A stretch of 64,000 bases of DNA from Methanofollis sp. W23 (GTDB lineage: Archaea > Halobacteriota > Methanomicrobia > Methanomicrobiales > Methanofollaceae). Made by a program: the position numbers and the translations under genes. Below the pieces are notes generated by a model. It was not told where the DNA came from. It saw nothing but the letters and a program-made list of their open reading frames with translations, and did not search any database. This document shows positions 16,501-25,680 of the stretch, in pieces (within the stretch, counting starts at the first letter, position 1; each line of letters starts with the position of its first letter). Location: positions 1,240,001 to 1,304,000 of the forward strand of contig NZ_JAGGMN010000001.1 of NCBI RefSeq assembly GCF_017875325.1, in the 5' to 3' direction.

Positions 16501-18050
16501 TTAAGCGCATAATCTCAACTTCTCAAGGATCGTCCTCTGTCTCCGCGAGAGTTCCGTCACCATAATCTCACCATTGGTAAGTCTAATCTTCTTGATATTG
16601 ACCAGTTCCAGCAGCATCCCTTCATGCATATAGTCCTCCATCAGCCCCGTCTCTTTCATCCATTTCAACAACCCTCAGGATCAGGCCGATGAAGGTCACA
16701 AACAGGAACCCCTTCATCGAAGACTCGTTCTTTGCGTTGAGTGGCATCACCTGAATGTCCTGTTTCAACGTTCGGAACGCCTTCTCCACCGCATCGCGCT
16801 CCCGGTACACTGTGAGACACTCCTGCCAGTCGAGTGAACTATGGGTGAGGATAATCTGTTTTCCCATCTGGTTTACCCTCTGCGAGACCGCATTCTTCCG
16901 TATCTCAACCTAGAATCAGTTGTCAACCACCTGCTAAGTATTTCGTCATCTTTCCTGCTTGTTCCTTGAATACTTCTTCAGGCCTGCGCCACCCGGGAAT
17001 CCGACTCGATTCGAGTTTCGCTTTTAGGTCATGCAGGCGGATGTAGAACAGATTGCACTCCGTCTGCTCTCATTTCAGATCGTAATTACAGAATCCGGAG
17101 ACAGGAATGTCCTGAAACGTCAGAGTAACGTGTTTCACGAAGATCGGATCCTGCTGGTACACCTACAGGTACTGCGGGCTTTCGAGAACCTGTTGTGCTT
17201 CCGTCAATACTTCCTTCACCTGTTTAAGGGGGAGTGGGGCCGGGATGACAAAGGATATCTCTTCCTGGAGGAGTTCCTCCAGATTTCCCTGGCTGAAAAA
17301 CTCGCGATCGAGGGCCATGGTATAGTTGTGGATACCATGTGCGCTGAGCCTGTGGACGGTGTTCTTCAGGCGTGAGGACATCGACGATGCTGCCGGGATA
17401 GATATCGTACATGACTGGAATCGCGTGCTCGGTGTCGAAGATGAACAAGAAGTTGATCTGCGGCAGATTGAGACCGTCCCAATTATAACTGTGTTCGAGG
17501 AGCAGAATGAGATGGGAGTAACTGGACAGGCTGGTGATGTCATAGATCAGGGTTGAGTCGGTACTGATACCCATGAGGAGGGACGTCATGAATGCGTCGG
17601 GAACACCACTTTCACCGATCTCGAAGAAAAGTTCACTGATCCGCTGGCTGGAGAGCGGAAGGCCCGGGTTGGTCAGGAAGAGGAAGTATCTTCGTACCAC
17701 GACGAGACTAGGTGCATGGCTAGCGGCTGCACGGCCCGGTTCATTGAATGTGCTAAAATGACGTTTGTTTCGATATCGCTCGTCAATGATAAGAGATATT
17801 CGTCCAGATGAAGATCCTTGGTGATTGCCAGGAGGGGAAGAAAAGGACCGTGAGAATAAGCATGTGTGGGGACGGAGGCGATGGATGTACCGGCGGTTTC
17901 GGTCCTTACTTTGACGGGTTTCCCGTCGATGATTTTCCCGAGATATCAGGATTTGTGCTGGATCTGCTTTGTTTCGGAGTCGTAGTAGGGGATGTCTTCG
18001 TACCAGTATTTCTTTCCTTTGATTCGTTTGATCCAGACGAGGGGTTTCAT
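16501..18050 (-). pseudogene. IS4-superfamily (IS1634-like) transposase, decayed
   Basis: Reading on the minus strand from MKPLVWIKRIKGKKYWYED, the expected segments follow in order across several frames: IIDGKPVKVRTETAG, LIIDERYRNKRHFSTFNEPG, TDSTLIYDITSLSSYSHL, DGLNLPQINFLFIFDTEHAI, YTMALDREFFSQGNLEELL, and finally RERDAVEKAFRTLKQDIQVM. The last is the YREK-like Glu motif of IS4-type DDE transposases. The coding stretch ends at TAA 16,501-16,503. At least three frameshifts or stops break it, for example a stop after QIQHKS near 17,950 and a break near 17,390 and 16,900. The total length (about 515 codons) is near that of an intact family member. I could not identify matching terminal inverted repeats. 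Confidence 0.75.
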
Positions 18051-18518
18051 ATACTGAATTAATAGGTAGTGCCCCCGGCAATAACTGATAACAAAAAAAA
18101 CTCTCTCTGCGCCAGTTTCTGTTATGAATACAGGTCACTGCTCAACGGAATTCGGTCAGATTTTCAGAAATAGATTTTCAGTTCTATTCTGGAGCACTAC
18201 TAATTAATAAGTGCATTAAAAATATTAAATATCTTCTGATTAGTTGGGTGAAAGAAGAATTGGGTAGTTAAAATACAATTATGATGTGCTTAAAAAAACG
18301 GGAACTCAGGGAAGTGCGCTTCCAACTCTGTCTTAAAAACGGATCAAACATTATAAAGAGTCGCCTGAAGCAATGTCGCACTCCAATATTTATCCATCGT
18401 GTATAAGAGAGCACGCATCATCAAAAGCAGCAAATGCCGTCGGAAGGTTGAGAACCTTCAAGGTTCCAGGGTAAGAATTATATGCCAAGATGTTTAAATT
18501 AATAAATGGCGAGTATAT
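18051..18518. other. AT-rich spacer between dead transposase and lipoprotein gene
   Basis: No gene is visible. A perfect hairpin GAAGGTT-GAG-AACCTTC lies at about 18,450-18,466, followed by AAGGTTCC, so two alternative stems are possible. A TATA-like TTTAAATTAATAAAT at about 18,491-18,505 sits some 22 bases before the lipoprotein ATG, so that transcript may be leaderless. Confidence 0.45.
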
Positions 18519-18887
18519 ATGACGTATAAGATATTGTCCTACATTTCAACTATATCAATTGCATTCGTTCTCATTTTAGCTCTGCTCTCAAGCGGTTGTA
18601 CTGATACAGGAAAAACCGAGGAAGAAATCGTTATTGGGACGGTCTTATATGTCGAAAACGATAACGGGACATATATCATACAGGCGGAAAACGGAACACG
18701 CTACGCTCCTGTGAATCTGGACGAAGAATATCAGATCGATGGCATAGTGGTAGGTTTTCGAGGGGTCACTCTGGAAAATGATAGCGTAGTAGAATCTCCA
18801 GGTATTCCTCTCGAAATTCACTATATAGGTACATATGTTCCGCCCGGAGCAAATGCCACAATCAAACTTGAGAAACAGTTGCCGTGA
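18519..18887 (+). CDS. Small lipoprotein of unknown function
   Basis: The 122-residue product has an N-terminal hydrophobic segment ending in a lipobox (LALLSSGC, with Cys at about residue 27), then a Thr/Glu linker and a compact beta-rich domain of about 90 residues (IVIGTVLYVENDNGTYIIQA, YAPVNLDEEYQIDGIVVGF, ALTIKLEKQ-like end). It is probably anchored on the outer face of the cytoplasmic membrane. The domain has an OB-fold-like alternation of strands, but I cannot assign a family. A TATA-like box lies about 22 bases upstream, so the mRNA may be leaderless. It belongs to the AT-rich accessory island. Confidence 0.65.
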   Translation: MTYKILSYISTISIAFVLILALLSSGCTDTGKTEEEIVIGTVLYVENDNGTYIIQAENGTRYAPVNLDEEYQIDGIVVGFRGVTLENDSVVESPGIPLEIHYIGTYVPPGANATIKLEKQLP

Positions 18888-18889
18888 GA

Positions 18890-19249
18890 CAATCTCGTAT
18901 CGTACTGCAGAGTTCAACCGGCTGCCTGAAGAAACCATGGGAACGGGTGCATCTCTTTCCCTAACAAACAATCTGCATCGGTTCCGATCGTGAGGGAAAT
19001 CCTGTATGCAACTCTGAAACGCCTCTTCAAGGCCCTGGACTGCCTGTTCGGTGGAGATCTGGAGCGAGTTTGGCAAGCAGGCACGATGCATGAAGGTCGA
19101 ATTTCTGCTTCTTCGTCACCCCTGCGCACGGTGAGCCCGAAGAGATGTTTTTTTGATTTCGCACTCGTTTTTGAGAGACCGGCAACAATTTCCATATCGT
19201 GGGGAATCTGATAGATATACCATTCAAAAAACTCGTGCGCCTCCTTCTC
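18890..19249 (-). pseudogene. Degraded protein fragment of unidentified family
   Basis: On the minus strand a stretch beginning MNEKEAHEFFEWYIYQIPHD and continuing EIVAGLSKTSAKSKKHLFGL looks like real coding sequence. Continuation requires a frame change to MHRACLPNSLQISTEQAVQG, and a further shift near FVRERDAP. The two pieces together resemble the tail of a longer protein broken by frameshifts. I cannot name the family; a transposase remnant is possible given the setting. Confidence 0.35.
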
Positions 19250-19300
19250 ATTCATCTCCCTGACCTCGACGAGGTTTGATGGAGAGTGTTTTCAGATATA

Positions 19301-19630
19301 GGCTCTGTTGAAACCCTCTTCTGGAGTGGGAGTGGGGCTGACCACATCTCTGTTTCATGTGAACTTGATAGGCAGAGGACGCCACCAATCTTAGAAACGT
19401 TCCCTATTCTGCCTTCCCACTCCAATCTTGATGCCAGGGGTTCTGGGGTGCTAGTCCCCGGCGCAATTGATGTGAGAAGGCATGAGGGCAGGAAGAAAGG
19501 AGAGAAACAGCGGAAGGTCGGAGCGCCCCCCTGACCCCCCACGGATGAAGATAGCCGAGGGTGGGCAAGGAACTCTGGACCCGACTGCTGCTTTGCTATA
19601 AGGAGAATGATCTAGGAATTCAACAGAGCC
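19301..19630. repeat. MITE-like element with a perfect 12-bp terminal inverted repeat
   Basis: The left end GGCTCTGTTGAA (19,301-19,312) is exactly inverted as TTCAACAGAGCC (19,619-19,630), giving a 330-bp unit. The interior has the family module CTGCCTTCCCACTCCAATC, followed by the GGGGTGCTAGTCCCCGGCG hairpin region, and ACGGATGAAGATAGCCGAGG. GATATA occurs directly outside the left end and two bases outside the right end, a possible target duplication. The remaining flank to 19,781 carries the promoter region of the acyltransferase. Confidence 0.7.
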
Positions 19631-19781
19631 CGGATATACAAATCCCTCTCTTTTTTGTTCCTTCGTCGCCGGGGAGACAATTCTGTTGACACTCAATTAC
19701 ACTCGGCCCTTCCAAAATAACAGATCAAAAAGACTATCATGATCCTATCATCAGTGCATATCATGTAAGGGGGCAAATGAA

Positions 19782-20696
19782 ATGGAAAGGATCCTCTTTT
19801 TGGACGAGATAAAGGCCTTCGCAATCCTTCTTGTCATTTTTATTCATATGCAAAATTTCCTCTCAGTCTTCCTCGTAAAGAATATTCTTATCTTTGAGAT
19901 CTTGAAATTTATCGCAGTGGGATGCTTTACATTTGCCTCTGGGTACGCCATCTACAGGAACAATTCAAACATACAAACCAGAAGGGAAGGTTTGCATTTC
20001 TATAAAAAAAGAATTATGAGGATTTATCCTCTCTACCTCGCTGCACTCTTGGTATATTTTCTCTGCTTCCAGGTCTTTGCGCTCTTCCCCCCTCTCCACT
20101 ACAGCACTATCGAATGGATCGCCACCATCCTCTCTCTCCAGGTACTGCTGGCACCCTATATCGAACCGATCTTCACTCTCTGGTTTATCGGTTTCATCAT
20201 GGTGATGTATGCCCTCTACCCCTTATTTTCACGATCTTCAGGTAAGATGAGGAAGAGAGTCATCCTCGCTGCAAGCATCTTTGCTCTCCTGTTCATCCTT
20301 CATCAGGTTCTGGACATCATCGACTATCGCTTCTTTTTCTACTATTTCTTCTTCATTGCCGGGATATTTGCAGCAGAAAAAAACTGCCGTTTCCTTATTC
20401 TTGAGCGTCCACTCAAAAGGTACAGAAGTAGCATCGCCCCTGCCGTCATTGCACTCTCGTATGCGTCGTACTGTATCTTCCTCTTTCACATGCCGGTGTT
20501 TGCCATATCTGGCTACTTCATATCTAGAATGGATCTTCCCGGGTACCTGCAGAACGGAGTCGTCCTGTTCATCGTCATCCCCACCATGATCTGTCTGTGT
20601 TATTTTGTCCAGAGATCATACGATGCTGTAATCAAAAACGGTGGAATCAGGTTCCCGCGTGATTCATTCTCCTTGGGAAAGAGGAACAGAGGATGA
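19782..20696 (+). CDS. Acyltransferase family 3 membrane protein
   Basis: The 304-residue product is a polytopic protein with about nine to ten hydrophobic helices. The N-terminus shows the acyltransferase-3 signature FLDEIKAFAILLVIFIHMQN, including the conserved His22 in the first helix, and later KRIMRIYPLYLAALLVYF (R-x-x-RIYP motif) and IEPIFTLWFIGFIMVMY. The C-terminus has SYASYCIFLFHMPVF, also typical. Such enzymes transfer acetyl or other acyl groups to sugars of surface polysaccharide or glycolipid. The substrate is not evident. The secreted protein gene follows 160 bases later; a copy of that pair with the acyltransferase deleted is seen at 13.35-14.04 kb. Confidence 0.85.
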   Translation: MERILFLDEIKAFAILLVIFIHMQNFLSVFLVKNILIFEILKFIAVGCFTFASGYAIYRNNSNIQTRREGLHFYKKRIMRIYPLYLAALLVYFLCFQVFALFPPLHYSTIEWIATILSLQVLLAPYIEPIFTLWFIGFIMVMYALYPLFSRSSGKMRKRVILAASIFALLFILHQVLDIIDYRFFFYYFFFIAGIFAAEKNCRFLILERPLKRYRSSIAPAVIALSYASYCIFLFHMPVFAISGYFISRMDLPGYLQNGVVLFIVIPTMICLCYFVQRSYDAVIKNGGIRFPRDSFSLGKRNRG

Positions 20697-20856
20697 GATC
20701 TGCATGAGGGAGGGACCATCGGTCTATTCGGATATTGGAGCGAGAATAGTACGTATTTCCAGGAATGGCGAACATGATATATGGGCAGGAGCATAGGTTG
20801 AATTCTATAGGGACGTGCCCCTGCACCTCCTGAGAATGAAGAGAGGTATGATTGAC

Positions 20857-21471
20857 ATGAAGGCCCTGAAGTTCAGGATCCTCCTGCTTGCAATCATTAT
20901 AGTGGCAGTGACCATGGTCTCGATCCTGGGTGCGGCAGAAGATGGATTCGATGAACATGATCACGCCGACGTGAACTCAACCGCCGATGTGCCGGATCAT
21001 TTCATCCCTCCTGAATATTTCATGAACGCAAGACCTGCAACACCCTTGCCAGAATCTGAAATGATCTCTTTTATTCTCTCGGAAAAAACTCTCAACATAT
21101 CGGCGCAAGATGAGGGAAGTGGGATCATTGTCCTCCCTCTTCCGTCGCTCTGTCAGGACCGGTATATGAACTACAAAGAACACCCGCACCGATTCGTTGA
21201 AACAAATATCGGCCCGGATGATGGGATTGTTCTGGTACAGATGCCTGAAGCGATGTACGAAAGATTCCGTGCCGGTGCACAGAATAATACCATCTCTCTA
21301 CCCGCCTCACCCTTCTGCAGGTTTTATGACAACCTCACTGATCTCGACGCTCACCTTGCAGGTGAGGAGGGCGTCTTCACGGTGCTTCCAGGGGAAGCAG
21401 ATGCGAATACAAATACTACGGTCCCCCCTCTGGCGGTCACCCCGGAGAGACAGGAGAGCATACTGATATAA
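20857..21471 (+). CDS. Secreted or membrane-anchored protein, full-length paralogue
   Basis: The 204-residue product has an N-terminal hydrophobic segment (LLLAIIIVAVTMVSILGAA, about 8-26), an acidic/His stretch (DGFDEHDHADVN) and the conserved core shared with the 13,513 gene (DVPDHFIPPEYF, ARPATPLPESEMISFILSEK, YERFRAGAQNNTISLPAS). It keeps a C-terminal tail (GEEGVFTVLPGEADANTNTT) that the other copy has lost. I used the ATG at MKALKF because it matches the start of the paralogue; in-frame ATGs upstream exist. The function is unknown. It follows the acyltransferase and may be expressed with it. Confidence 0.65.
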   Translation: MKALKFRILLLAIIIVAVTMVSILGAAEDGFDEHDHADVNSTADVPDHFIPPEYFMNARPATPLPESEMISFILSEKTLNISAQDEGSGIIVLPLPSLCQDRYMNYKEHPHRFVETNIGPDDGIVLVQMPEAMYERFRAGAQNNTISLPASPFCRFYDNLTDLDAHLAGEEGVFTVLPGEADANTNTTVPPLAVTPERQESILI

Positions 21472-22262
21472 TATTCTCCTTGATGCGCTTCGGCGGGGGG
21501 GGGCGTGCCGGGCCCCAGGGGTCCGGGCGGCACATGTCCCCGCCATGATGGCGCAAGAAGGCACGCCGATCAGAATGGCCGCCCTCAGTCACAGGTTCTT
21601 CGTCGTCATCTCACGCCAGGCCCCACGATGAGGAGAGGAAGGGGCGGCAATGCAGTGGGCTTTCCACCCGTTGTACTGCTCAGAAGGAGGAAGACAGATC
21701 AGTGCACGAGCAGGAGACCCAAATCATTCTCATCCAGTATGCGTGAGCCTTAAGATTCATGCCGGATTCTACAGAACCAGGGAAACAGGATTCTCTCCTG
21801 ACACCGATTCACAAGGCAAGAATACTCCCCACACTCCTGGAGATTTTCTGGGTCATATTTATCGTGTATACGCGGTACAATGGTCCATACTTGGGGTTTG
21901 TAGAAACCCTCAGGATATAACTCTTCGACAGGGAGCGTGTCGCTCCCAAAACTCCCCACCACGAGATTGGTCGTGGACGTTAAATCGCCCTACAGGTCCA
22001 TCGATTATGCCTTCCCAGTCCTATCTTCGTCCTGGGGGTCCGGGGGTAGCGTCCCCGACACATATGATGGAGAAGGCGGGGGCGGCACTCGTCCCAGAGA
22101 TTGGTGAGGGATGAGGGGTTCTCCAGGGTCCAGACTTGATTTTCCCTGGCAAAAAAATGACCATCCAGGATCATCTGGCCCGGGGATTGTGTTGTCACAA
22201 TCGCAACAAATAGTTTATTCATCTCCCGGACATACATACTGGGTTAATATGGAGGTCGAGGT
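21472..22262. repeat. Intergenic repeat block
   Basis: No gene is supported. Modules present are GTATGCGTGAGCCTTAAG with CATGCCGGATTCTACAGAAC (right-end type, about 21,737-21,777), GGGTTT-GTAG-AAACCC (a self-complementary terminal motif at about 21,895), and TGCCTTCCCAGTCCTATCTT with GGGGGTCCGGGGGTAGCGTC (about 22,012-22,052). The promoter of the RND gene must lie at the right edge, where GGAGGTCGAGGT precedes the GTG start. Confidence 0.55.
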
Positions 22263-24497
22263 GTGAAGTCCCCGTATCAGACAATTGCAGAAACCATCAA
22301 TAAACACCCCGCGACAGTGGCCGGCCTCTTCGTGATGCTCCTCCTCGTTGCCTTCTATGGGACGAGCCTCATCGCAATGGAGACCGGGTCAGACACCTAC
22401 CTGGACAAGACCACCACCCGCGGGATGCTCTACGACAAGTACTCCGACTCATTCATGTCAGACAGCATCATGCTGCTGGTCGAGACCGACAATGTGCTCA
22501 ACCCCCAGGTCCTCGAATACCTGGACACTCTTCAGGAGGACATTGCCGACGAACGCTATGTCAGTTCGACCCAGAGCATCGTCGACATGGTCAAGCAGGT
22601 CAACGGCGGTGTCCTGCCCCGTTCAGACGGAGAGGTGCAGCAGGCCAGGGCCCTGGTTCCCCAGGAGGTCATGGACCGTTACGTTCCCTCCAACATGATG
22701 ACCATCGGGATCATCACCCTTGAGCCGGGCGTCTCCTCAGATGTAAGAGAGACCGTCCTCAATGCCATCGACTCGGCAGTGGCCATCTCCAACCCCCCGC
22801 CAGGGGTTGAGATCACTGTCAGTGGCGACCCAGCCTTCGCCCAGCAGATGAAGGACGAGATGGGCTCTTCGACGGGCGTGCTCATCGGGGCGGCGATGCT
22901 CCTGATGATCCTTGCCGTCGGCCTCCTCTTCTCGCATGTGAGGTACCGCTTCCTCCCGGTCTTCATCGTGGCCACCGGGCTTGTCCTCACCTTCGGGCTG
23001 ATGGGGCTGACCGGGATCAAGATCAACATGGCGACGATGGGTGCGTTCCCGGTGCTCATCGGGATCGGGATCGACTATGCGATCCAGTTTCATTCCAGGT
23101 TCGACGAAGAGCGACGGCGTGCCCCGGTCGATGAGTCGGTGGTCACCACCATCACCAGGACCGGGCCCTCGGTCCTGTATGCGATGACCGCGACATCAAT
23201 GGGTTTTCTTGCGATGTGGATCTCGCCGGTCCCGATGGTGCAGAGTTTCGGTCTCGTCTGTGTCATCGGGGTGGTGATGTGCTATCTATCGGCCCTTATC
23301 ATCGTCCCGACCTTTGGAGTACTCTTCAAGTACCGTCCCAGGGAAGAGAACGGGAGCGCCGCAAGTGGGAAGATGGCCGCATACAACAACTTCCTCGGCG
23401 GCCTGGCCGTGAAGATCGCAAAGAACCCGGTCCCCATCCTCCTCATCCTCGGCCTCGTCGCCTTTGTCGGGGTCGAGATGGACAGCGAGATCAAGATCAG
23501 CACCGACGAGCAGACCTTTGTCCCCTCTGATATGCCGGCGGTCGTCGACCTGAAAAAGATCACGCGCACGATGGGTTCGACCCAGACACTCCCGATCTAT
23601 ATCAGGGGCGACGACGTCACCAGCATGGACAGTCTGGAATGGATCGAGAGGTTCTCGCGATCTGAGGTGCACGACAATGCCGAGATCACCGAGGCGACGA
23701 GCATCGTCAGTCTGGTCCAGCAGTACAACCATGGAGTCCTGCCAGGGACCGACGCCGAAGTCGCTGCAGTGCTGGACCTGATCCCTGAGGCAGAAAAAGC
23801 GAAGTACCTGCGCGGGAACATGGAAACGGTCATCCAGTTCTCCCTGACCGACATGGAGATGGAACAGGCGGAGAGTTTCATCAATAAAGTCCGCCAGGAC
23901 ATTGCCTGGGACAAACCGCCGGCCGGGATCGTCGCCGACCCGACAGGTTCTCTTGAACTCTTCACGGCGCTCATCGACGATATCGCCAAGGGCAAGACTC
24001 AGATGACGCTCCTCGGTTTCGGGCTCATCCTCGGGTTCCTCTTCCTGATATATCGCAAAATCGGGAAGGCGGCCTCCCCGCTCATCCCGATCATGATGAT
24101 CGTGGGGTGGAACGGGTTGATCATGTACCTCCTCGGGATCGACTACACCCCGCTCACTGCGGTCCTTGGTTCGATGACCATCGGAGTGGCCTCAGAGTAT
24201 ACCATCCTGATCATGGAGCGGTTCTATGAGGAGCGCGACAAGGGGTCAGGAGTCTATGATGCAGTCCAGCACGCGGTCTCCCAGATAGGGACTGCGATCA
24301 CAGTCTCCGGGATGACGACGGTCTTTGGGTTCTCGGCACTGGTCCTCTCGACCTTCAACATCATCCAGAACTTCGGCGTCGTCACAGTGATCACGGTCGG
24401 GTTCTCGTTGATGGGCGCGATCATCGTGATGCCTGCGGTTCTCTCCCTGGTGGGGCGCTCATGGCGCCCAGATCAAGGAAATACCGCCGCAAAATGA
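22263..24497 (+). CDS. RND superfamily transporter (MMPL / hydrophobe-amphiphile efflux-3 type)
   Basis: The 744-residue product has two repeats, each with one N-terminal helix (LFVMLLLVAFYGTSLIAM and VPILLILGLVAFVGVEM), a large extracytoplasmic loop and a five-helix bundle. Diagnostic segments are FPVLIGIGIDYAIQFHSRFDEE (first half) and MTIGVASEYTILIMERFYEE (second half). The first has the GxxxDY motif of RND pumps; the second has SEY in its place. The two halves repeat the sequence TEATSIVSLVQQYNHGVLPG / SSTQSIVDMVKQVNGGVLPR. Archaeal members are proposed to move lipids or hydrophobic compounds. It starts at GTG with a good GGAGG site and is followed by T-rich sequence (24,505-24,519). Confidence 0.88.
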   Translation: MKSPYQTIAETINKHPATVAGLFVMLLLVAFYGTSLIAMETGSDTYLDKTTTRGMLYDKYSDSFMSDSIMLLVETDNVLNPQVLEYLDTLQEDIADERYVSSTQSIVDMVKQVNGGVLPRSDGEVQQARALVPQEVMDRYVPSNMMTIGIITLEPGVSSDVRETVLNAIDSAVAISNPPPGVEITVSGDPAFAQQMKDEMGSSTGVLIGAAMLLMILAVGLLFSHVRYRFLPVFIVATGLVLTFGLMGLTGIKINMATMGAFPVLIGIGIDYAIQFHSRFDEERRRAPVDESVVTTITRTGPSVLYAMTATSMGFLAMWISPVPMVQSFGLVCVIGVVMCYLSALIIVPTFGVLFKYRPREENGSAASGKMAAYNNFLGGLAVKIAKNPVPILLILGLVAFVGVEMDSEIKISTDEQTFVPSDMPAVVDLKKITRTMGSTQTLPIYIRGDDVTSMDSLEWIERFSRSEVHDNAEITEATSIVSLVQQYNHGVLPGTDAEVAAVLDLIPEAEKAKYLRGNMETVIQFSLTDMEMEQAESFINKVRQDIAWDKPPAGIVADPTGSLELFTALIDDIAKGKTQMTLLGFGLILGFLFLIYRKIGKAASPLIPIMMIVGWNGLIMYLLGIDYTPLTAVLGSMTIGVASEYTILIMERFYEERDKGSGVYDAVQHAVSQIGTAITVSGMTTVFGFSALVLSTFNIIQNFGVVTVITVGFSLMGAIIVMPAVLSLVGRSWRPDQGNTAAK

Positions 24498-24627
24498 TCA
24501 TATCTCTTTTTCTTTCTTTGTCCTCGTATTTCCCGGTCACTTCATTCCCGAATGTCCTGAATCAAGCTATAATTATTTTTAATTTGATTTTGAATACCAT
24601 ATAGATAAATAACACAATTGAATACTT

Positions 24628-24640
24628 TTAAATATTAAAG
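24628..24640 (+). promoter_or_regulatory. TATA box for the HAMP/Roadblock gene set
   Basis: CTTTTAAATATTA sits in a strongly AT-rich spacer, about 25 bases before the ATG at 24,657. The spacing predicts a leaderless or nearly leaderless transcript. Confidence 0.5.
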
Positions 24641-24656
24641 TGTAGAATAATCTCCC

Positions 24657-25079
24657 ATGGAAGGTATGGCCAAGTCCGGCGCAGGGGGGAGGAGCCCCAC
24701 CCTCCAGATCCCCATCTTCTACAAGCTCTTTGCAAGTATGCTCTTTGTCGCCGTAATTCCCGTCATCCTGCTCGGGATCATGGCAGCAGGAGATACCGAA
24801 GGGATTGTGGAGATCCTTGGTCTCCAGGGGACGGTCTTTGTCCTGACCCTGGCGACGCTCGGGATTGTGGTGATGTGGAGTCTCTTCCTTGCAAGCAGCA
24901 TCACGCGCCCCATCACCCAGCTCTCAGAGGTGGCCAGGAATGTCTCGATGGGAGATCTCAGGGAGGCAAATGTGGACGTCACAAGCAACGACGAGATCGG
25001 GGATCTTGCCGCGTCCTTCAACAGGATGATCAACTCGTATCGGGTGCTCGACGCCCTTGCCCGTGAAGATAATGAGTGA
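24657..25079 (+). CDS. Membrane HAMP-domain protein without an output domain
   Basis: The product is 140 residues. Two hydrophobic helices (about 19-39, KLFASMLFVAVIPVILLGIM, and about 58-79, FVLTLATLGIVVMWSLFLAS) are followed by a canonical HAMP segment (SSITRPITQLSEVARNVSMG, then DLREANVDVTSNDEIGDLAA) and end shortly after SFNRMINSYRVL. There is no kinase, MCP or cyclase domain, so it must signal through a separate partner. Thirteen bases later a 76-residue protein begins and two Roadblock genes follow, so the four probably form one membrane-associated signalling unit. Confidence 0.8.
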   Translation: MEGMAKSGAGGRSPTLQIPIFYKLFASMLFVAVIPVILLGIMAAGDTEGIVEILGLQGTVFVLTLATLGIVVMWSLFLASSITRPITQLSEVARNVSMGDLREANVDVTSNDEIGDLAASFNRMINSYRVLDALAREDNE

Positions 25080-25091
25080 GGCGGTCCCTGC

Positions 25092-25322
25092 ATGCCACTG
25101 GACAAGAACGTGCTCACCGCCCTGGAGGAGGAGACCGGTCCATCGGCCAGTTATGTCCTCTCAAGGTCTGCAAAAAAAGCACTGAACAAGAGTCCGGCCA
25201 GCCTGACTGTTACCGACCTCCCCGCCCTGGCTGATGCTTGTTACTCCGCGGCGGTACCGGTCCTCGGCACCGAGGCGTCCGGCAAGATAAAAAATAAGAT
25301 CGAGATACTTTTAAGGGTCTAA
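25092..25322 (+). CDS. Small conserved-looking protein of the HAMP/Roadblock set
   Basis: The 76-residue soluble product is mainly helical (LDKNVLTALEEETGPSASYV, then TVTDLPALADACYSAAVPVL, then GTEASGKIKNKIEILLRV). I do not recognise a domain. It lies 12 bases after the HAMP gene and 10 before the first Roadblock gene on the same strand, which supports it being a real gene and a partner of these proteins. The alanine- and leucine-rich pattern suggests a small helical bundle that could link HAMP to Roadblock, but this is inference. Confidence 0.65.
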   Translation: MPLDKNVLTALEEETGPSASYVLSRSAKKALNKSPASLTVTDLPALADACYSAAVPVLGTEASGKIKNKIEILLRV

Positions 25323-25332
25323 GAGGGATTGT

Positions 25333-25680
25333 ATGGTTGGAATGCTCACGTTTGTCCTGAAAAAACTCCTGATCGGTGGGGCGTTCGGTGCCGCCCTGGT
25401 CGGGCCTGACGGAGAGGTTCTCGGCCAGGCGGGAGGGGCCGACTGGGACGGCGCCGCCCCCCTGATCCATGAGGCGGCATCGTCCTGGGACTGTCTTGCC
25501 GGCGGACCTGAAGCCGAGCGGTACGGTGGGGCCATTGTGGAGGGGGCCGGGGGGAGCCTCCTTGTCATGCCCATCGAAGACGGGTCAGTCCTTGCCGTCC
25601 TCCTCGGCCCTGGCGCCAACCAGGGACGGGTCAGATACGAGATGAAGAAGAATATAGAATTGATCACATCGGTGGTATGA
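25333..25680 (+). CDS. Roadblock/LC7-like protein
   Basis: The 115-residue product has the Roadblock/LC7 pattern: GAFGAALVGPDGEVLGQAGG (first strands), a helix (AAPLIHEAASSWDC), GGAIVEGAGGSLLVMPIEDG and SVLAVLLGPGANQGRVRYEM, ending with a helix. Such domains dimerise and act as scaffolds or GAPs for small Ras-like GTPases in archaea and bacteria (MglB type). No GTPase gene is present in the cluster. The stop overlaps the next gene by four bases, so the two are translationally coupled. Confidence 0.7.
   Translation: MVGMLTFVLKKLLIGGAFGAALVGPDGEVLGQAGGADWDGAAPLIHEAASSWDCLAGGPEAERYGGAIVEGAGGSLLVMPIEDGSVLAVLLGPGANQGRVRYEMKKNIELITSVV

Noticed and set aside
16345-18250. Terminal inverted repeats of the IS4-superfamily element
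   Set aside because: TTCTGGAGCACTACTAATT near 18,187 looks like an IS end, but I found no convincing inverted partner near 16,350-16,500.
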